64,000 nt of DNA from Halorubrum salinum (GCF_024494575.1 NZ_JANHDO010000001.1:930001-994000), one strand, 5' to 3'; counted from the stretch's first letter, positions 43,300-53,557 are shown. Numbers and translations: made by a program. Notes: generated by a model not told the origin, from the sequence alone.

Positions 43300-43503
43300 T
43301 CACCGTATCGGGCCGAGCCCGCCGAGTCCGCCCCCGGCCGCGCCGGAACGACCGTCTTCGTCGGGCTCGCCGTGGCCGTCTTTTTGCAGGCCGTGTCGAC
43401 CGCGGTCGGCCCACTCGTCGCGGCTCCAGCCGCACGCCGGACAGTCGCCGTCTCCCCAGTCGAACGGTTCGCCACAGCCGAGACAGGCGGTGTCAGTGTT
43501 CAC
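43300..43503 (-). CDS. small zinc-ribbon protein
   Basis: A 67-residue protein with CLGCGE and CPACGW, two CxxCG knuckles that bind one zinc, followed by RDEWADRGRHG and a glycine-rich tail. I chose the GTG at 43503 (first residues NTDTACLGCG); a GTG at 43539 would add 12 residues. A TATA-like CTTTTGTCG lies about 28 bases upstream. It may be a nucleic-acid- or protein-binding adaptor. Confidence 0.7.
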   Translation of the reverse strand: MNTDTACLGCGEPFDWGDGDCPACGWSRDEWADRGRHGLQKDGHGEPDEDGRSGAAGGGLGGLGPIR

Positions 43504-43575
43504 AGGTCGCGATACGTTCCGAACGACAAAAGCGTTCACCGCGAGTTGGTCGACCGGCTTCGACGCGAACCGACG

Positions 43576-44295
43576 TCACCGCCCGAATCCGGTCGGCGGC
43601 TCGGCGTGACGGGAGCGGCGGCCTCGTCCCCGTCGGCTCGCCGCGTCGGCCTCCCGGGGCGTGCCGCTTCGGTCACTCCGTTCGCCGACGTGGTTGCGAG
43701 CCGTCGCGTACGCCTCCCGGACGCGTCGGAACGACTCCTCGTCGCCGCCCTGATCGGGATGCGTCTCCTTGACGCGCTCGCGGTACGCGCGTTTCACCTC
43801 GTCGCCGTCGGCGCCGCGGGGGACGTCGAGCTCGTCGAACGCGGCGGCGACCGGATCGGGGGCCGACGTGGCGGCACCTCCCCGCGTCCCCCAGTCGGGC
43901 TCGGTCACGTCGAAGGGCAACCGCCGGCCGAGCCCGCGTCCGGGCATCTCGTGTTCACAGAGCACCGTGTACACGCCTTCTCCCTCCAGTCTGAAGTAGT
44001 CGTGCGCGTCGAACGTGATGGCGACGTCTCGCTCGGGTAGATAAAAGGGAACGCCGACCTCGCCGAGGGCGTGGTCCTCGGTGAATCGGACGTCCGTCGC
44101 CGTCAGGTAGTCTCGGATCTCGCGGCGGCGGCGCTCGTCGCCCGTGTGCCGTCTGCCGTCGCTCGCCGTTCCGCCGGGAGCGATGAGTCTGTCGCCGAGG
44201 TAGAAGACGAGCGCGACGACGCCGGAGGCGACGATGCCGGCCGCGACCCCGAGGAGTACCCACGTCGGCAGCGCGGTGACGGATTCGACGACCAC
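43576..44295 (-). CDS. membrane-anchored J-domain protein
   Basis: A 239-residue protein with one N-terminal membrane helix (about residues 10-34), a soluble middle domain, and a J-domain near residues 155-210: AFDELDVPRGADGDEVKRAY then RERVKETHPDQGGDEESF with the HPD tripeptide. J-domains stimulate Hsp70 ATPase, so it would recruit DnaK to the membrane. The C-terminal basic tail (RRGRGRRSRH) is unusual for a halophile. Starts on a GTG. Confidence 0.88.
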   Translation of the reverse strand: MVVESVTALPTWVLLGVAAGIVASGVVALVFYLGDRLIAPGGTASDGRRHTGDERRRREIRDYLTATDVRFTEDHALGEVGVPFYLPERDVAITFDAHDYFRLEGEGVYTVLCEHEMPGRGLGRRLPFDVTEPDWGTRGGAATSAPDPVAAAFDELDVPRGADGDEVKRAYRERVKETHPDQGGDEESFRRVREAYATARNHVGERSDRSGTPREADAASRRGRGRRSRHAEPPTGFGR

Positions 44296-44415
44296 GACGC
44301 TAGTTGCGGCTCGCCGCGTATCAACCTCTCGCCCGGTCCGGGTCTGGACAGCCGCAACGACGCGGGCGAGAGGCGGCGAACAGCGCTCAGCGTCGGCGGT
44401 GGGCGGTCGGTCCGA

Positions 44416-44673
44416 TCAGATCAGGCCCTTCGCTTCGAGCCCGTCGAGGATGTCGTCGACGAGCGCCTCCGCCGACTCGTACGGGAACTCCTGTTCGCCG
44501 CCGAGCTTCGAGGCGAGCTCCATCGCGGTGACGCGCACGTCTCCGGCCTCGAACGTCGTCGTCGGACCGTCGGGGAGCACCGGGACGAGGTCCATCTGGG
44601 ATTCGACCGGGTAGTCCGCGCCGTCGAAGGCGTCCAGGAACTGTTCGCGAAGCTCAGATCTCACGTCGCTCAT
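44416..44673 (-). CDS. MTH865-like small protein
   Basis: An 85-residue EF-hand-like helical protein that matches the MTH865 family: VRSELREQFLDAFDGADYPV at the start, LVPVLPDGPTTTFEAGDVRV in the middle and ALVDDILDGLEAKGLI at the end. The ATG at 44673 was chosen over an extension starting at 44700. Known only as a conserved archaeal fold; function unknown. It may bind metal or a partner protein. Confidence 0.85.
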   Translation of the reverse strand: MSDVRSELREQFLDAFDGADYPVESQMDLVPVLPDGPTTTFEAGDVRVTAMELASKLGGEQEFPYESAEALVDDILDGLEAKGLI

Positions 44674-44802
44674 ACACCCCAGTCCCGTGAGTGACCGCAA
44701 AAGCGTTGCGACACACAGAGCGGGCGTCTGCGAGGACTCAGTCGCCGGGGCGTCGTCCGCGCCCTCGCCGCGCTTCGGTCGTCGTCGGAACGCCGAGCCG
44801 CT

Positions 44803-45882
44803 TCAGTCGTCGTCGGCCCGCGGCGTCTCGGCGGCCGCCTCTCGGTTCGCTTCCTCTCGCGGCCCGCCCGCGTGCCCCTCGTGGGCGACGGCGGTCGCCA
44901 TGAGTTCGGGCGAGATGGCGGGCACCTCGTCGTCGGCGACGGGGCCGTCTCGGGCGACGGACTCCTTCGAGCGGGGGAACTCGCGAAGTTCCTTGTGGAT
45001 CGCGAGTCCGGCTTTCGCGCCCTGACCCATCGCGACGGGCACCTGATTGTGTCCGGGCGTCACGTCTCCGACGGCGTACACGCCCTCGACGCTCGTACGG
45101 CCGTGGTCGTCGACGTCGACCGTGCCGTCGTCGGTGAGGTCACAGCCGAGCCCCTTCGCGAGGCCGGTGTTGTAGTCGGAGCCGTACATGGGGAAGCCGC
45201 CGCGGTACTCGCGGGTCGTCCCGTCCTCGAACTCTAAGGCGTCGAGCCAGCCGGAGTCCGGATCGTTCTCGACGCCGACCACGTCCTCGTGAACGACGTC
45301 GACCGGGTGGGCCTCCAGCTGGGCGGCGGTCTCGTCGCTCCACGTCGGCTCCGCGCCGCGGGTCAGGAGGTCCACCTCGTCGGTGACGTTGAGCATGATC
45401 ATCGCGACGTGGGCGGCCGCCTCGCCGTGGCCCATCACGTACACCGGCTCGTCGACGAACATGTAGGCGTCACAGTGGAGACAGTAGTGCAGTCCCTTGC
45501 CGGTCCGCGGGAGCGGCGGGTCGGGACGCTCGTCGGAGAACCCGGTCGCGAGCACGACGCGGTCGGCGCGAAGCTCGTCGTCGCCGACCGAGAGACGGAA
45601 CCGACCGTCGTCGTCGCGGTCGATGTCGGTGACGAACCCGCGCTCGAACGTGCCGCCGTACGACTGCACCTGCTCGCGACCGATCGCGAGGAACTCGTTG
45701 CCGGAGGTCTCCTCGGTGACGCCGATCACGTTATGGGTGTCTGCCATCATCGCCGCTCGGCCCCCGCCGCGGTCGACGAGCACCGTGTCGTGACCCAGTC
45801 GCGTACCGTACAGCGCGGTCGTCAGCCCGGCCGGGCCGCCGCCGACCACCGCGATATCGTAGTCGTCGTCGGACGAACTCAT
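44803..45882 (-). CDS. thioredoxin-reductase-like FAD/NAD(P) oxidoreductase
   Basis: A 359-residue flavoprotein. FAD motifs are IAVVGGGPAGLTTALYG and GVYAVGDVTPGHNQVPVAMG; the NAD(P) region has VYVMGHGEAAAH. The redox pair is CLHC in GLHYCLHCDAYMF, in place of the CAxC of typical thioredoxin reductases, which suggests a different disulfide partner. An acidic extension of about 50 residues ends the protein. It could serve thioredoxin or another small thiol carrier; haloarchaea use gamma-glutamylcysteine. A TATA-like CATTTAAAC lies 27 bases upstream. Confidence 0.88.
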   Translation of the reverse strand: MSSSDDDYDIAVVGGGPAGLTTALYGTRLGHDTVLVDRGGGRAAMMADTHNVIGVTEETSGNEFLAIGREQVQSYGGTFERGFVTDIDRDDDGRFRLSVGDDELRADRVVLATGFSDERPDPPLPRTGKGLHYCLHCDAYMFVDEPVYVMGHGEAAAHVAMIMLNVTDEVDLLTRGAEPTWSDETAAQLEAHPVDVVHEDVVGVENDPDSGWLDALEFEDGTTREYRGGFPMYGSDYNTGLAKGLGCDLTDDGTVDVDDHGRTSVEGVYAVGDVTPGHNQVPVAMGQGAKAGLAIHKELREFPRSKESVARDGPVADDEVPAISPELMATAVAHEGHAGGPREEANREAAAETPRADDD

Positions 45883-46222
45883 TACCGCTAGTTGGGCGTC
45901 CTCCGGTTTAAATGGCGTCGTGCTGTGCGCGCGCCGCGACCAGCCCGCGGTCACGGTCGGTGGCAGTCGCGTCGAGATCCTGCCCGTCTTCGGTCCGAAC
46001 GGAGGCCGTGCGGCGTACGAGACGTGGACGGCGTACGTGGCCCCGGCCACTCCGCCCGCGCCCGTCGGGCCGACGCCGTTCGGCTGGTTCCTCCTCGGCT
46101 GGGTCGCCGTCGTCGCGCTCGGCCTCCTGCTCGGCTGGGGGGAACACCGACTGCGGAGATCGCGCGCCGCGACCGCTCCGCGCCCCGGAAACTTATTTGC
46201 GCGCGCCGCGTTCGGTCGCTCA
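45883..46222. other. 340-base region without a sure gene
   Basis: A TATA-like TTTAAA near 45907 faces both ways. An in-frame extension of the following DUF5658 gene runs back to a GTG at 45920 and encodes a beta-rich stretch and one hydrophobic helix (GWFLLGWVAVVALGLLLGW). It may be an extra domain, but the clear promoter at 46191-46198 argues against it. I leave it unassigned. Confidence 0.5.
46191..46198 (+). promoter_or_regulatory. TATA-like box for the DUF5658-like gene
   Basis: ACTTATTT is centred 28 bases before the GTG at 46223. It sets the start of that gene. Confidence 0.6.
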
Positions 46223-46537
46223 GTGCCCTCCCGTCTCGCTCTCGCCGCGGTCCTCCTCGTCGTCGGCACCCTCGCCGACGTGGGGTCCACGTACCTCGCC
46301 ATCACCACCGGCGAGTACGTCGAGGGGTCGCCGGTCGGCGGCGCGCTCATCACCCTGTTCGGTCCGCTCCGCGGGATGGTGATCACCAAGGCCGTCGGCA
46401 TGGTGCTCATCGGCGTCCCGGTCGCGATCGCGGGCGGCTCCCGCCGGCTCGTCGCCACGCTGATGTGCGGCGGCGTCGGGCTGCTCTCGATTCTCGCGGC
46501 CGCGCGGAACCTCCTGATGCTCGCCGGGGTCTGGTGA
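46223..46537 (+). CDS. DUF5658-like small membrane protein
   Basis: A 104-residue protein with three to four membrane segments. The core GTLADVGSTYLAITTGEYVEG fits the haloarchaeal DUF5658 pattern (D and E in the loop after helix 1), and LRGMVITKAVGMVLIGVPV follows. It begins at a GTG with a TATA-like box 28 bases upstream. The last codons and stop are duplicated just downstream. Function unknown. Confidence 0.75.
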   Translation: MPSRLALAAVLLVVGTLADVGSTYLAITTGEYVEGSPVGGALITLFGPLRGMVITKAVGMVLIGVPVAIAGGSRRLVATLMCGGVGLLSILAAARNLLMLAGVW

Positions 46538-46579
46538 CCCCGCTTCGTGATGCTCGCCGGGGTTGGTGACCGCGCTTCG
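46515..46579. repeat. 33-base tandem duplication at the end of the DUF5658-like gene
   Basis: TGATGCTCGCCGGGG starts copies at 46515 and 46548. The first copy (33 bases) covers the last seven codons and the stop; the second (32 bases) has lost one base and is out of frame. A recent local duplication. Confidence 0.7.
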
Positions 46580-46605
46580 AGCCTCGGACGAGAGCGACCG
46601 TGCGG

Positions 46606-47277
46606 TCACTTCCCCTGATAGAGCCGCTCTGCGGTCCGCTCCGGGAGCCCGGCGTCAGCGGCCGCCTCGGCGACGCGATCGACGTCGTAACCGACCCGTC
46701 GGAGGTCCGCTTCGTCGCTCGCGGCGTCGAGGACGGCGTAGGCGGCGTCGGGGTCGCCGTCGCGGGGCTGACCGACGCTACCGGGGTTGACCACGACGCC
46801 GCCACCGACCGAGCGCGCCCCCTGTACGTGGGTGTGCCCGAGCACGATCCCGTCGTACTCGCCCATGTGGCGGTCGAGCGATCCGAACTCCTCCGGGTAG
46901 ACGTAGGCGTCCTCGCGCTCCGCCGCGGGGTGTGAGTGGACCAGCAGGTACCGCCCGCCCGCGACCTCTGCGGACCGCGGGAGCCCGCGGATCCACGCGA
47001 GCTGATCGTCGGACAGCGACGTCTTCGCGTGTTCGAGCCCCGCCTCGGCCATTCGGTTCGCCCGATAGCGCTCGGGCGTCTCGACCGTCCGATCGTGGTT
47101 GCCGCGAACCGTCGCCGCCGCGACGTCGCGAACGCGCTCGACGCACTCGGCCGGCCACGGGTTGTAGCCGACCACGTCGCCGGCACAGACGATCCGGTCG
47201 ACGGCTGGCATGTCGTCGAGGACGGCCTCGAGCGCTGGCAGGTTCGCGTGAACGTCCGAGATGAGCCCCACCTTCAT
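46606..47277 (-). CDS. metallophosphoesterase (YfcE-like)
   Basis: A 223-residue calcineurin-like phosphoesterase. The motifs appear in order: ISDVHAN, CAGDVVGYNP, RGNHDRT, VHSHPAA and GHTHVQGA, giving the two-metal site. Likely substrates are phosphodiesters or phosphomonoesters. Starts at an ATG at 47277 with no extension (MKVGLISDVHAN is canonical). No cotranscribed gene is evident. Confidence 0.9.
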   Translation of the reverse strand: MKVGLISDVHANLPALEAVLDDMPAVDRIVCAGDVVGYNPWPAECVERVRDVAAATVRGNHDRTVETPERYRANRMAEAGLEHAKTSLSDDQLAWIRGLPRSAEVAGGRYLLVHSHPAAEREDAYVYPEEFGSLDRHMGEYDGIVLGHTHVQGARSVGGGVVVNPGSVGQPRDGDPDAAYAVLDAASDEADLRRVGYDVDRVAEAAADAGLPERTAERLYQGK

Positions 47278-47340
47278 CGAGACGGGGTTCGCCGCCGAGG
47301 CCCGAAGAAGTTCGGGTCACCGGGTGAGAACGCGGGGTCA

Positions 47341-48006
47341 TCAGCGCACCTTCGTCGACACCGTGATTCCGGAGCCGACCGGGAGGACCGCGGTCTCGAC
47401 CGCGTCGTCGGAGCAGACGGTACCGACGTACTCGCCGATGCCGCGCGTCTCGGCGTCGACTTCGGCGTCCGGGAGCGGCGCGCCGTCCTCGAAGTGCGCC
47501 ACGAGGTCGGCGAACTCGATGGGGCCGCGCGTGACGTTGTCCGCGACGATCACGCCGCCGGCCCGGACCTTCGAGAGGACCGCTCGATAGGCGTCGGCGT
47601 ACCGGTGTTTCTGGTGGTCGATCAGGACGAGGTCGAAGGGGCCGTCGTAACGCGTTATCGTCTCCATCGCGTCGCCTACTTCGAACGTCACCCTATCGGC
47701 GTAGCCGCCCTCGGCCGCGAACTGCACGCCGCGTTCGGCCTCCTCCTCGTCGAATTCGGTGCAGACCACGGCGTCCGCGCCGCCGCGGAGGAACCAACTC
47801 GCGGAGTAGCCGAACCCGGAGCCGAACTCGAAGACGCGCTCGGCGTCGGTCAGCCGGGCGAGGAGCCGGAGCACCGCGCCAGCTTCCGGCCCGATGGTCG
47901 GAAACCCCCAGTCGTCGGCGAGGTCGGCCATCTCCGCCTGTATCGGCGTGTGGTCGGGCGCGGTCGCGGCGAGGAACCGCTCGACGGCGTCTGCGCGTGC
48001 GTCCAT
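47341..48006 (-). CDS. O-methyltransferase (SAM-dependent)
   Basis: A 221-residue class I methyltransferase of the catechol/caffeoyl-CoA type. VFEFGSGFGYSASWFLRGG is motif I; FDLVLIDHQKHRYADAYRAVL holds the metal-binding aspartate; GGVIVADNVTRG supplies the second (DN). The N-terminal helices (AEMADLADDWGFPTIGPEAG) are typical. The ATG at 48006 follows a TATA-like TACTTGAAA on the minus strand. Substrate unknown, probably a small catechol-like molecule. Confidence 0.88.
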   Translation of the reverse strand: MDARADAVERFLAATAPDHTPIQAEMADLADDWGFPTIGPEAGAVLRLLARLTDAERVFEFGSGFGYSASWFLRGGADAVVCTEFDEEEAERGVQFAAEGGYADRVTFEVGDAMETITRYDGPFDLVLIDHQKHRYADAYRAVLSKVRAGGVIVADNVTRGPIEFADLVAHFEDGAPLPDAEVDAETRGIGEYVGTVCSDDAVETAVLPVGSGITVSTKVR

Positions 48007-48158
48007 GCGTGCGAATCTACCGCACGATACTTGAAACCGGGCGACCGCTCGTCCCCCGCGTGCTCCGCCGTCTGCTCGCGGGCGAGCGACGCGCGACCTC
48101 GGCGCGCCTCGTGGACGTCGGAAGGGACGACGTCCGTCGATGAACGAGATTCTGAAAA

Positions 48159-48167
48159 CTGTTAAGT
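48159..48167 (+). promoter_or_regulatory. TATA-like box for methylmalonyl-CoA mutase
   Basis: CTGTTAAGT is centred 29 bases before the ATG at 48192, consistent with a leaderless message. Confidence 0.55.
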
Positions 48168-48191
48168 CGCGTTCGCCACTCTGTCTCACTA

Positions 48192-49868
<1,677 letters not shown>

Positions 49869-49892
49869 TCCGACCCGGGTCGGGGTTCGCCG

Positions 49893-50708
49893 TCAGTCCG
49901 CACCGCGGACGACGTGGCCGTACTTCAGCGTCGCGACGAACACCGAGCCGCCGACCGCGTTGCCGACCGTCGCGAGCGCGAGGAACGTCAGGTAGTCGGC
50001 CACGGTGATCGCGGGGGAGACGAACAGCCCGAAGAGCACCTCCACGTTGCCCGCGATCGAGTGCGGCAGGTGGAGCAGACCGATGGTCCCCGTCACGACG
50101 ACGACCAGAATGAGTCGGCTCGTCGTCTCTTGGGCCGCCGCGATGAGCCACGCCAACAGTCCCATCAGCCATCCGGCGAACAGCCCGCCGACGAACAGCC
50201 ACGGCAGGTCGTGGGTGACGAGTTTGAGCGCGATTTCCTCGAAGGCGGACGCCTCGACGACGCCCAGTCCGGGAGTCAAAAGCACCGCGAGCAGGGTGAA
50301 ACACAGCCCGCCGACGAGGTTGCCGACGTACACCAACCCCCAGAGCCGCCCCAGCTCTCCCCACGACGCCTGCCGGTCGAGGACGGGGATCACCGCGAGC
50401 ATGGTGTGTTCCGTGAACAGCTCCGACCGTCCGAGGATCACGAACACGAAGCCGACGGAGTAGACGGTCGCGAGGAGCAGTTCGGTCGTGAGGTCGCCGT
50501 ACCCGCCCGGTGAGAGCGTCAGCACCACGGCCATCACCAGCGGTCCGAACCCGATGTCGAGCCCCGCGGAGAACCCCGACAACAGCAGGCCGGACCGCTC
50601 CCGATGGATCTCGTTGAGCGCGCTGTCGATGATCGAATCGAGGATGTTCCGAGACGTCGGCGTCGACGACCCGTCAGGGACGTCCGCGTCGGTGGTAGTG
50701 TCGTTCAC
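49893..50708 (-). CDS. formate/nitrite transporter (FNT) family protein
   Basis: A 271-residue channel with six membrane segments. GRSELFTEHTMLAVIPVLD and LFVGGLFAGWLMGLLAWLI, together with GNAVGGSVFVATLKYGHV at the end, are typical FNT blocks. It would move formate, acetate, lactate, nitrite or hydrosulfide. The start is a GTG at 50708. It lies between the mutase and epimerase genes on the opposite strand, so it is not in their operon; a carboxylate role is plausible but unproven. Confidence 0.9.
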   Translation of the reverse strand: MNDTTTDADVPDGSSTPTSRNILDSIIDSALNEIHRERSGLLLSGFSAGLDIGFGPLVMAVVLTLSPGGYGDLTTELLLATVYSVGFVFVILGRSELFTEHTMLAVIPVLDRQASWGELGRLWGLVYVGNLVGGLCFTLLAVLLTPGLGVVEASAFEEIALKLVTHDLPWLFVGGLFAGWLMGLLAWLIAAAQETTSRLILVVVVTGTIGLLHLPHSIAGNVEVLFGLFVSPAITVADYLTFLALATVGNAVGGSVFVATLKYGHVVRGAD

Positions 50709-50801
50709 GACGAGTCCGGTTCCCGGTTGCGGCCGTCGGCACCCAAGCCTTTCGTCCGTACTACAGGTGCGATGACCCGCGTTCGGCGGGCCTCTCGTTG
50801 C

Positions 50802-50809
50802 TTTTTATA
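50802..50809 (+). promoter_or_regulatory. TATA-like box for methylmalonyl-CoA epimerase
   Basis: TTTTTATA is centred 27 bases before the ATG at 50833 and is one of the strongest promoters in the window. Confidence 0.65.
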
Positions 50810-50832
50810 CGGTGGCCGCGGGATCCGCGACA

Positions 50833-51219
50833 ATGCGATTCGACCACGTCGGGGTCGCCACGCGCGATGCGGCCGACCTCGCCGACCTGTTCGACGGTCT
50901 GTTCGACGCCCCGATCGCTCACGAGGAGACGTTCGACGGGATGTCTCTCGTCTTCCTCGAACTCGACGACGGCGGATATTTCGAGCTGTTGGAGCCGGCC
51001 GAAGCCGGGACGATAGCCGACTACTTGGAGCGCGAGGGTCCGGGGATTCATCACGTCGCGCTCGCGACGGACGACCTCCCGACGGCGCTCGACCGCGCCC
51101 GTACCCTCGGCGTCGATCTCATCGACGAGGAACCGCGGCCGGGCGCGTGGGGCCACGAGGTCGCCTTCTTGCACCCGGGCTCGACGGGCGGCGTGCTCGT
51201 GGAGTTCGTCGAGCACTGA
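50833..51219 (+). CDS. mce: methylmalonyl-CoA epimerase
   Basis: A 128-residue VOC-fold enzyme that converts the (S) and (R) forms of methylmalonyl-CoA. Metal ligands are in FDHVGVAT, FELLEP, GIHHVALA and LVEFVEH, and GGYFELLEPAE and AWGHEVAFLHP fit the epimerase subgroup. The ATG at 50833 has a strong TATA-like box 27 bases upstream. It supplies the substrate form used by the mutase encoded 1 kb upstream. Confidence 0.93.
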   Translation: MRFDHVGVATRDAADLADLFDGLFDAPIAHEETFDGMSLVFLELDDGGYFELLEPAEAGTIADYLEREGPGIHHVALATDDLPTALDRARTLGVDLIDEEPRPGAWGHEVAFLHPGSTGGVLVEFVEH

Positions 51220-51240
51220 CCGCGACGCCTCGGACGACGA

Positions 51241-51249
51241 CTTTTATCC
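51241..51249 (+). promoter_or_regulatory. TATA-like box for the cyclase-family gene
   Basis: CTTTTATCC is centred about 26 bases before the ATG at 51271, giving the cyclase-family gene its own promoter. Confidence 0.55.
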
Positions 51250-51270
51250 GATACGGGGTCATCTCCGACC

Positions 51271-51972
51271 ATGTTCCGCGACCTCTCGCGGCCGATCGAG
51301 ACGGGAATGCCGACCTACCCCGGCGACCCCGAGGTGACGCTGTCGCCGGACGCGACACACGCGGAAGACGGCTACGCGACGAGCGAGCTGCGGGCCGGGA
51401 GCCACGCCGGCACCCACGTCGACGCGCCCCGACACACGCTGGCCGACGGAGAGCCGGTAGACGCGGTCGACGCGGGCTCGTTCGCGCTCGACGCCCGCCT
51501 CGTCGACCTCTCGGACGCCCTCGGCGAGCGCGAGCCGATCGCGGCCGAGACGCTACCCGGGTCGGTCCGCGACGAGTGCGACCTCCTCGTCGTTCACACG
51601 GGGTGGGCGGACCGCTGGGGAACCGACAGCTACCGCGACCACCCCCACCTGACCGAGGCGTCCGCGGAGCGCTGTCGAGACTTGGGCGTGGGGGTCGGCC
51701 TCGACACGTTCGGGCCGGACCCGACGCCCCCGGCTCCGACGGCGTCGAAGTCGGGCGATCCGTCTACCGGCGAGCCGACCGGCACGCCCGCAGGCGACGA
51801 GCCGACCGGCACGCCCGCCCACGACGCGTTGTTGGGAGCCGGACTGCCGATAGTCGAGAACCTCTGCTCTCTCGCCCGCCTGCCGGATCGATTCCGGCTG
51901 TACGCGTTTCCGCTCCGCCTCCGCGACGGCGACGGATCGCCGGTGCGGGCGGTCGCGGAGTGGGAGGCGTGA
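51271..51972 (+). CDS. cyclase family protein (kynurenine-formamidase-like)
   Basis: A 233-residue metal-dependent hydrolase. SHAGTHVDAPRH is the diagnostic HxGTHxDxPxH motif for the metal site; SRPIETGMPTYPGDPEV opens the fold, and LVVHTGWADRWG follows. Family members hydrolyse N-formylkynurenine or act as polyketide cyclases. Residues about 168-185 carry a loop repeat (EPTGTPA twice) that extends the normal protein. Own promoter; no kynurenine gene is adjacent. Confidence 0.88.
   Translation: MFRDLSRPIETGMPTYPGDPEVTLSPDATHAEDGYATSELRAGSHAGTHVDAPRHTLADGEPVDAVDAGSFALDARLVDLSDALGEREPIAAETLPGSVRDECDLLVVHTGWADRWGTDSYRDHPHLTEASAERCRDLGVGVGLDTFGPDPTPPAPTASKSGDPSTGEPTGTPAGDEPTGTPAHDALLGAGLPIVENLCSLARLPDRFRLYAFPLRLRDGDGSPVRAVAEWEA
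51771..51818. repeat. 27-base period repeat inside the cyclase-family gene
   Basis: CGAGCCGACCGGCACGCCCG occurs at 51771 and at 51798, an in-frame 9-codon period that writes EPTGTPA twice in a surface loop. Confidence 0.7.
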
Positions 51973-52079
51973 CGCTCGACGCCGGACTGGGACCCGCCTC
52001 GCACGGGCGTCCCCGGGTGCGAGACAGACCAAACCCGTTTTAAGCGTCGGCGACGAACCGCGATTCAAGGTCGATATAC

Positions 52080-52361
52080 ATGGAGATGCCACGTCGTTTC
52101 AACACGTACTGTCCCAACTGTGACTCCCATCAGGAGCACGAAGTGGAGAAGGTTCGATCGGGTCGGGCGACCGGGATGAAACGCGACGCGCGCCAGCGAC
52201 GCCGCGCGCTCGCGACGATCGGCAACGCCGGCGGGTACTCGAAGGTGCCCGGTGGCGACAAGCCGACGAAGAAGACCCACCTGAAGTACCGCTGCGGCGA
52301 CTGCGGCAAAGCGCACATGCGCGAGGGCTGGCGCGCCGGTCGGCTCACGTTCCAGGAGTAA
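52080..52361 (+). CDS. rpl44e: ribosomal protein L44e
   Basis: A 93-residue large-subunit protein. [20 protein letters not shown] and [20 protein letters not shown] contain the two zinc pairs (CPNC, CGDC). [19 protein letters not shown] is the basic RNA-binding part. First gene of a conserved archaeal operon with S27e two bases later. A TATA-like GTTTTAAGC lies about 39 bases upstream, so a short leader is likely. Confidence 0.97.
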   Translation: MEMPRRFNTYCPNCDSHQEHEVEKVRSGRATGMKRDARQRRRALATIGNAGGYSKVPGGDKPTKKTHLKYRCGDCGKAHMREGWRAGRLTFQE

Positions 52362-52363
52362 GC

Positions 52364-52537
52364 ATGGCAGGAAGCTTCCACCGCGTCGCCTGCGGCGACT
52401 GCGAGAACGAACAGGTCGTCTTCGGCAAAGCCTCCTCCACGGTGTCGTGTGCGGTCTGCGGCACGACGCTCGCGACCCCGACCGGCGGGGAGGCCGAGTT
52501 CCACGGCGAGATCGTCGAGACCGTTGAGGCACGGTAA
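52364..52537 (+). CDS. rps27e: ribosomal protein S27e
   Basis: A 57-residue small-subunit zinc protein. It carries CGDC near residues 10-13 and CAVC near 29-32, which bind one zinc, with FHRVACGDCENEQVVFGKAS at the start. Length matches haloarchaeal S27e. It is read from the rpl44e promoter, two bases after that gene, and is followed 18 bases later by aIF2-alpha. Confidence 0.97.
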   Translation: MAGSFHRVACGDCENEQVVFGKASSTVSCAVCGTTLATPTGGEAEFHGEIVETVEAR

Positions 52538-52555
52538 CCGCCTCACTACCTCCGT

Positions 52556-53356
52556 ATGAAGTACAGCGGCTGGCCCGAACCCGGCGAGTTGGTCGTCGGC
52601 GACGTCGACGAGATCGCCGACTTCGGCGTGTTCGTCGACCTCGACGAGTACGAGGACAAGCGCGGGCTCTGTCACATAAGCGAGGTCGCCTCCGGCTGGA
52701 TCAAGAACGTCCGCGACCACGTCCGCGAGGGACAGACGGTCGTCGCGAAGGTGCTGGAGGTCGACGAGTCTGCGAACCAGATCGATCTGTCGATCAAAGA
52801 CGTCAACGAGCACCAGCGGAAAGACAAGATACAGGCCTGGAAGAACTCGCAGAAGGCCGACAACTGGATGCTCATCGCGCTCGGTGAAGACGTCGACGAC
52901 GACCGCTACACCGAGGTCGCCAACGCGCTCTTAGCGGAGTACGACACGCTCTACGACGCCTTCGAGTCGGCCGCGATCAGCGGGAGCGAGGCCCTCGACG
53001 CGGTCGACGTCGACGACGCGGCCGCGGAGTCGATAGTCGAGGCGGCCCGCGACAACGTCTCCGTCCCCTACGTCGACGTGACCGGATACGTGGATCTCGA
53101 ATCCGCGGCGTCAGACGGCGTCGACGACGTGAAGGCGGCGCTCGAAGCGGCCGAAGGCAACGGCGAGATCCCCGACGGCGTCGACCTCGAAGTCGGCTAC
53201 GTCGGCTCGCCGGAGTACCGGATCAAGGTTCGCGCGCCCGACTACAAGACGGCCGAGGACCAGCTCGAAGCCGCGGCCGACCGCGCCCGCGAAGCGATCG
53301 AGGCCGCGGGCGGTACCGGCGAGTACCACCGCGAGCGCCGCGAAGACGACGAGTAA
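52556..53356 (+). CDS. translation initiation factor aIF2 subunit alpha
   Basis: A 266-residue factor. Residues 1-85 are an S1 RNA-binding domain ([58 protein letters not shown]). A helical domain and the C-terminal gamma-subunit-binding alpha/beta domain follow ([20 protein letters not shown]). It joins the beta and gamma subunits to bring Met-tRNA to the small subunit. Its place in the L44e-S27e-aIF2a-Nop10 operon is a classic archaeal order. Confidence 0.97.
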   Translation: MKYSGWPEPGELVVGDVDEIADFGVFVDLDEYEDKRGLCHISEVASGWIKNVRDHVREGQTVVAKVLEVDESANQIDLSIKDVNEHQRKDKIQAWKNSQKADNWMLIALGEDVDDDRYTEVANALLAEYDTLYDAFESAAISGSEALDAVDVDDAAAESIVEAARDNVSVPYVDVTGYVDLESAASDGVDDVKAALEAAEGNGEIPDGVDLEVGYVGSPEYRIKVRAPDYKTAEDQLEAAADRAREAIEAAGGTGEYHRERREDDE

Positions 53357-53371
53357 CTTCTCCGTTTTTCC

Positions 53372-53557
53372 GTGAAATCCGACATCCGCGTCTGTGCGAG
53401 TTGGGAGACCGCCCACGACCGACCGGTGTACGCGCTCGGCGACCGCTGTCCGGAGTGCGACGGGCCGACAGAGAACAGCGCGCCCGCGCCGTTCAGCCCC
53501 GAGGATCCGTACGGCGAGTACCGCCGCCGCGTTCGGCGGCGGGCGGCCGACCGGTAG
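53372..53557 (+). CDS. nop10: H/ACA ribonucleoprotein subunit Nop10
   Basis: A 61-residue protein of the H/ACA pseudouridylation complex. The zinc ribbon here has one clear CPEC pair and a single upstream cysteine (VCASW) in place of the first pair; YALGDRCPECDGPTENSAPA and the FSPEDPYGEYRR tail fit Nop10. It bridges Cbf5 and L7Ae. GTG start at 53372, 15 bases after aIF2-alpha; a T5 run (53364-53368) between them might attenuate transcription. Confidence 0.92.
   Translation: MKSDIRVCASWETAHDRPVYALGDRCPECDGPTENSAPAPFSPEDPYGEYRRRVRRRAADR

Noticed and set aside
45920-46222. N-terminal extension of the DUF5658-like protein
   Set aside because: A clear TATA-like box at 46191-46198 sets the GTG at 46223. 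The extension is left as an open possibility.
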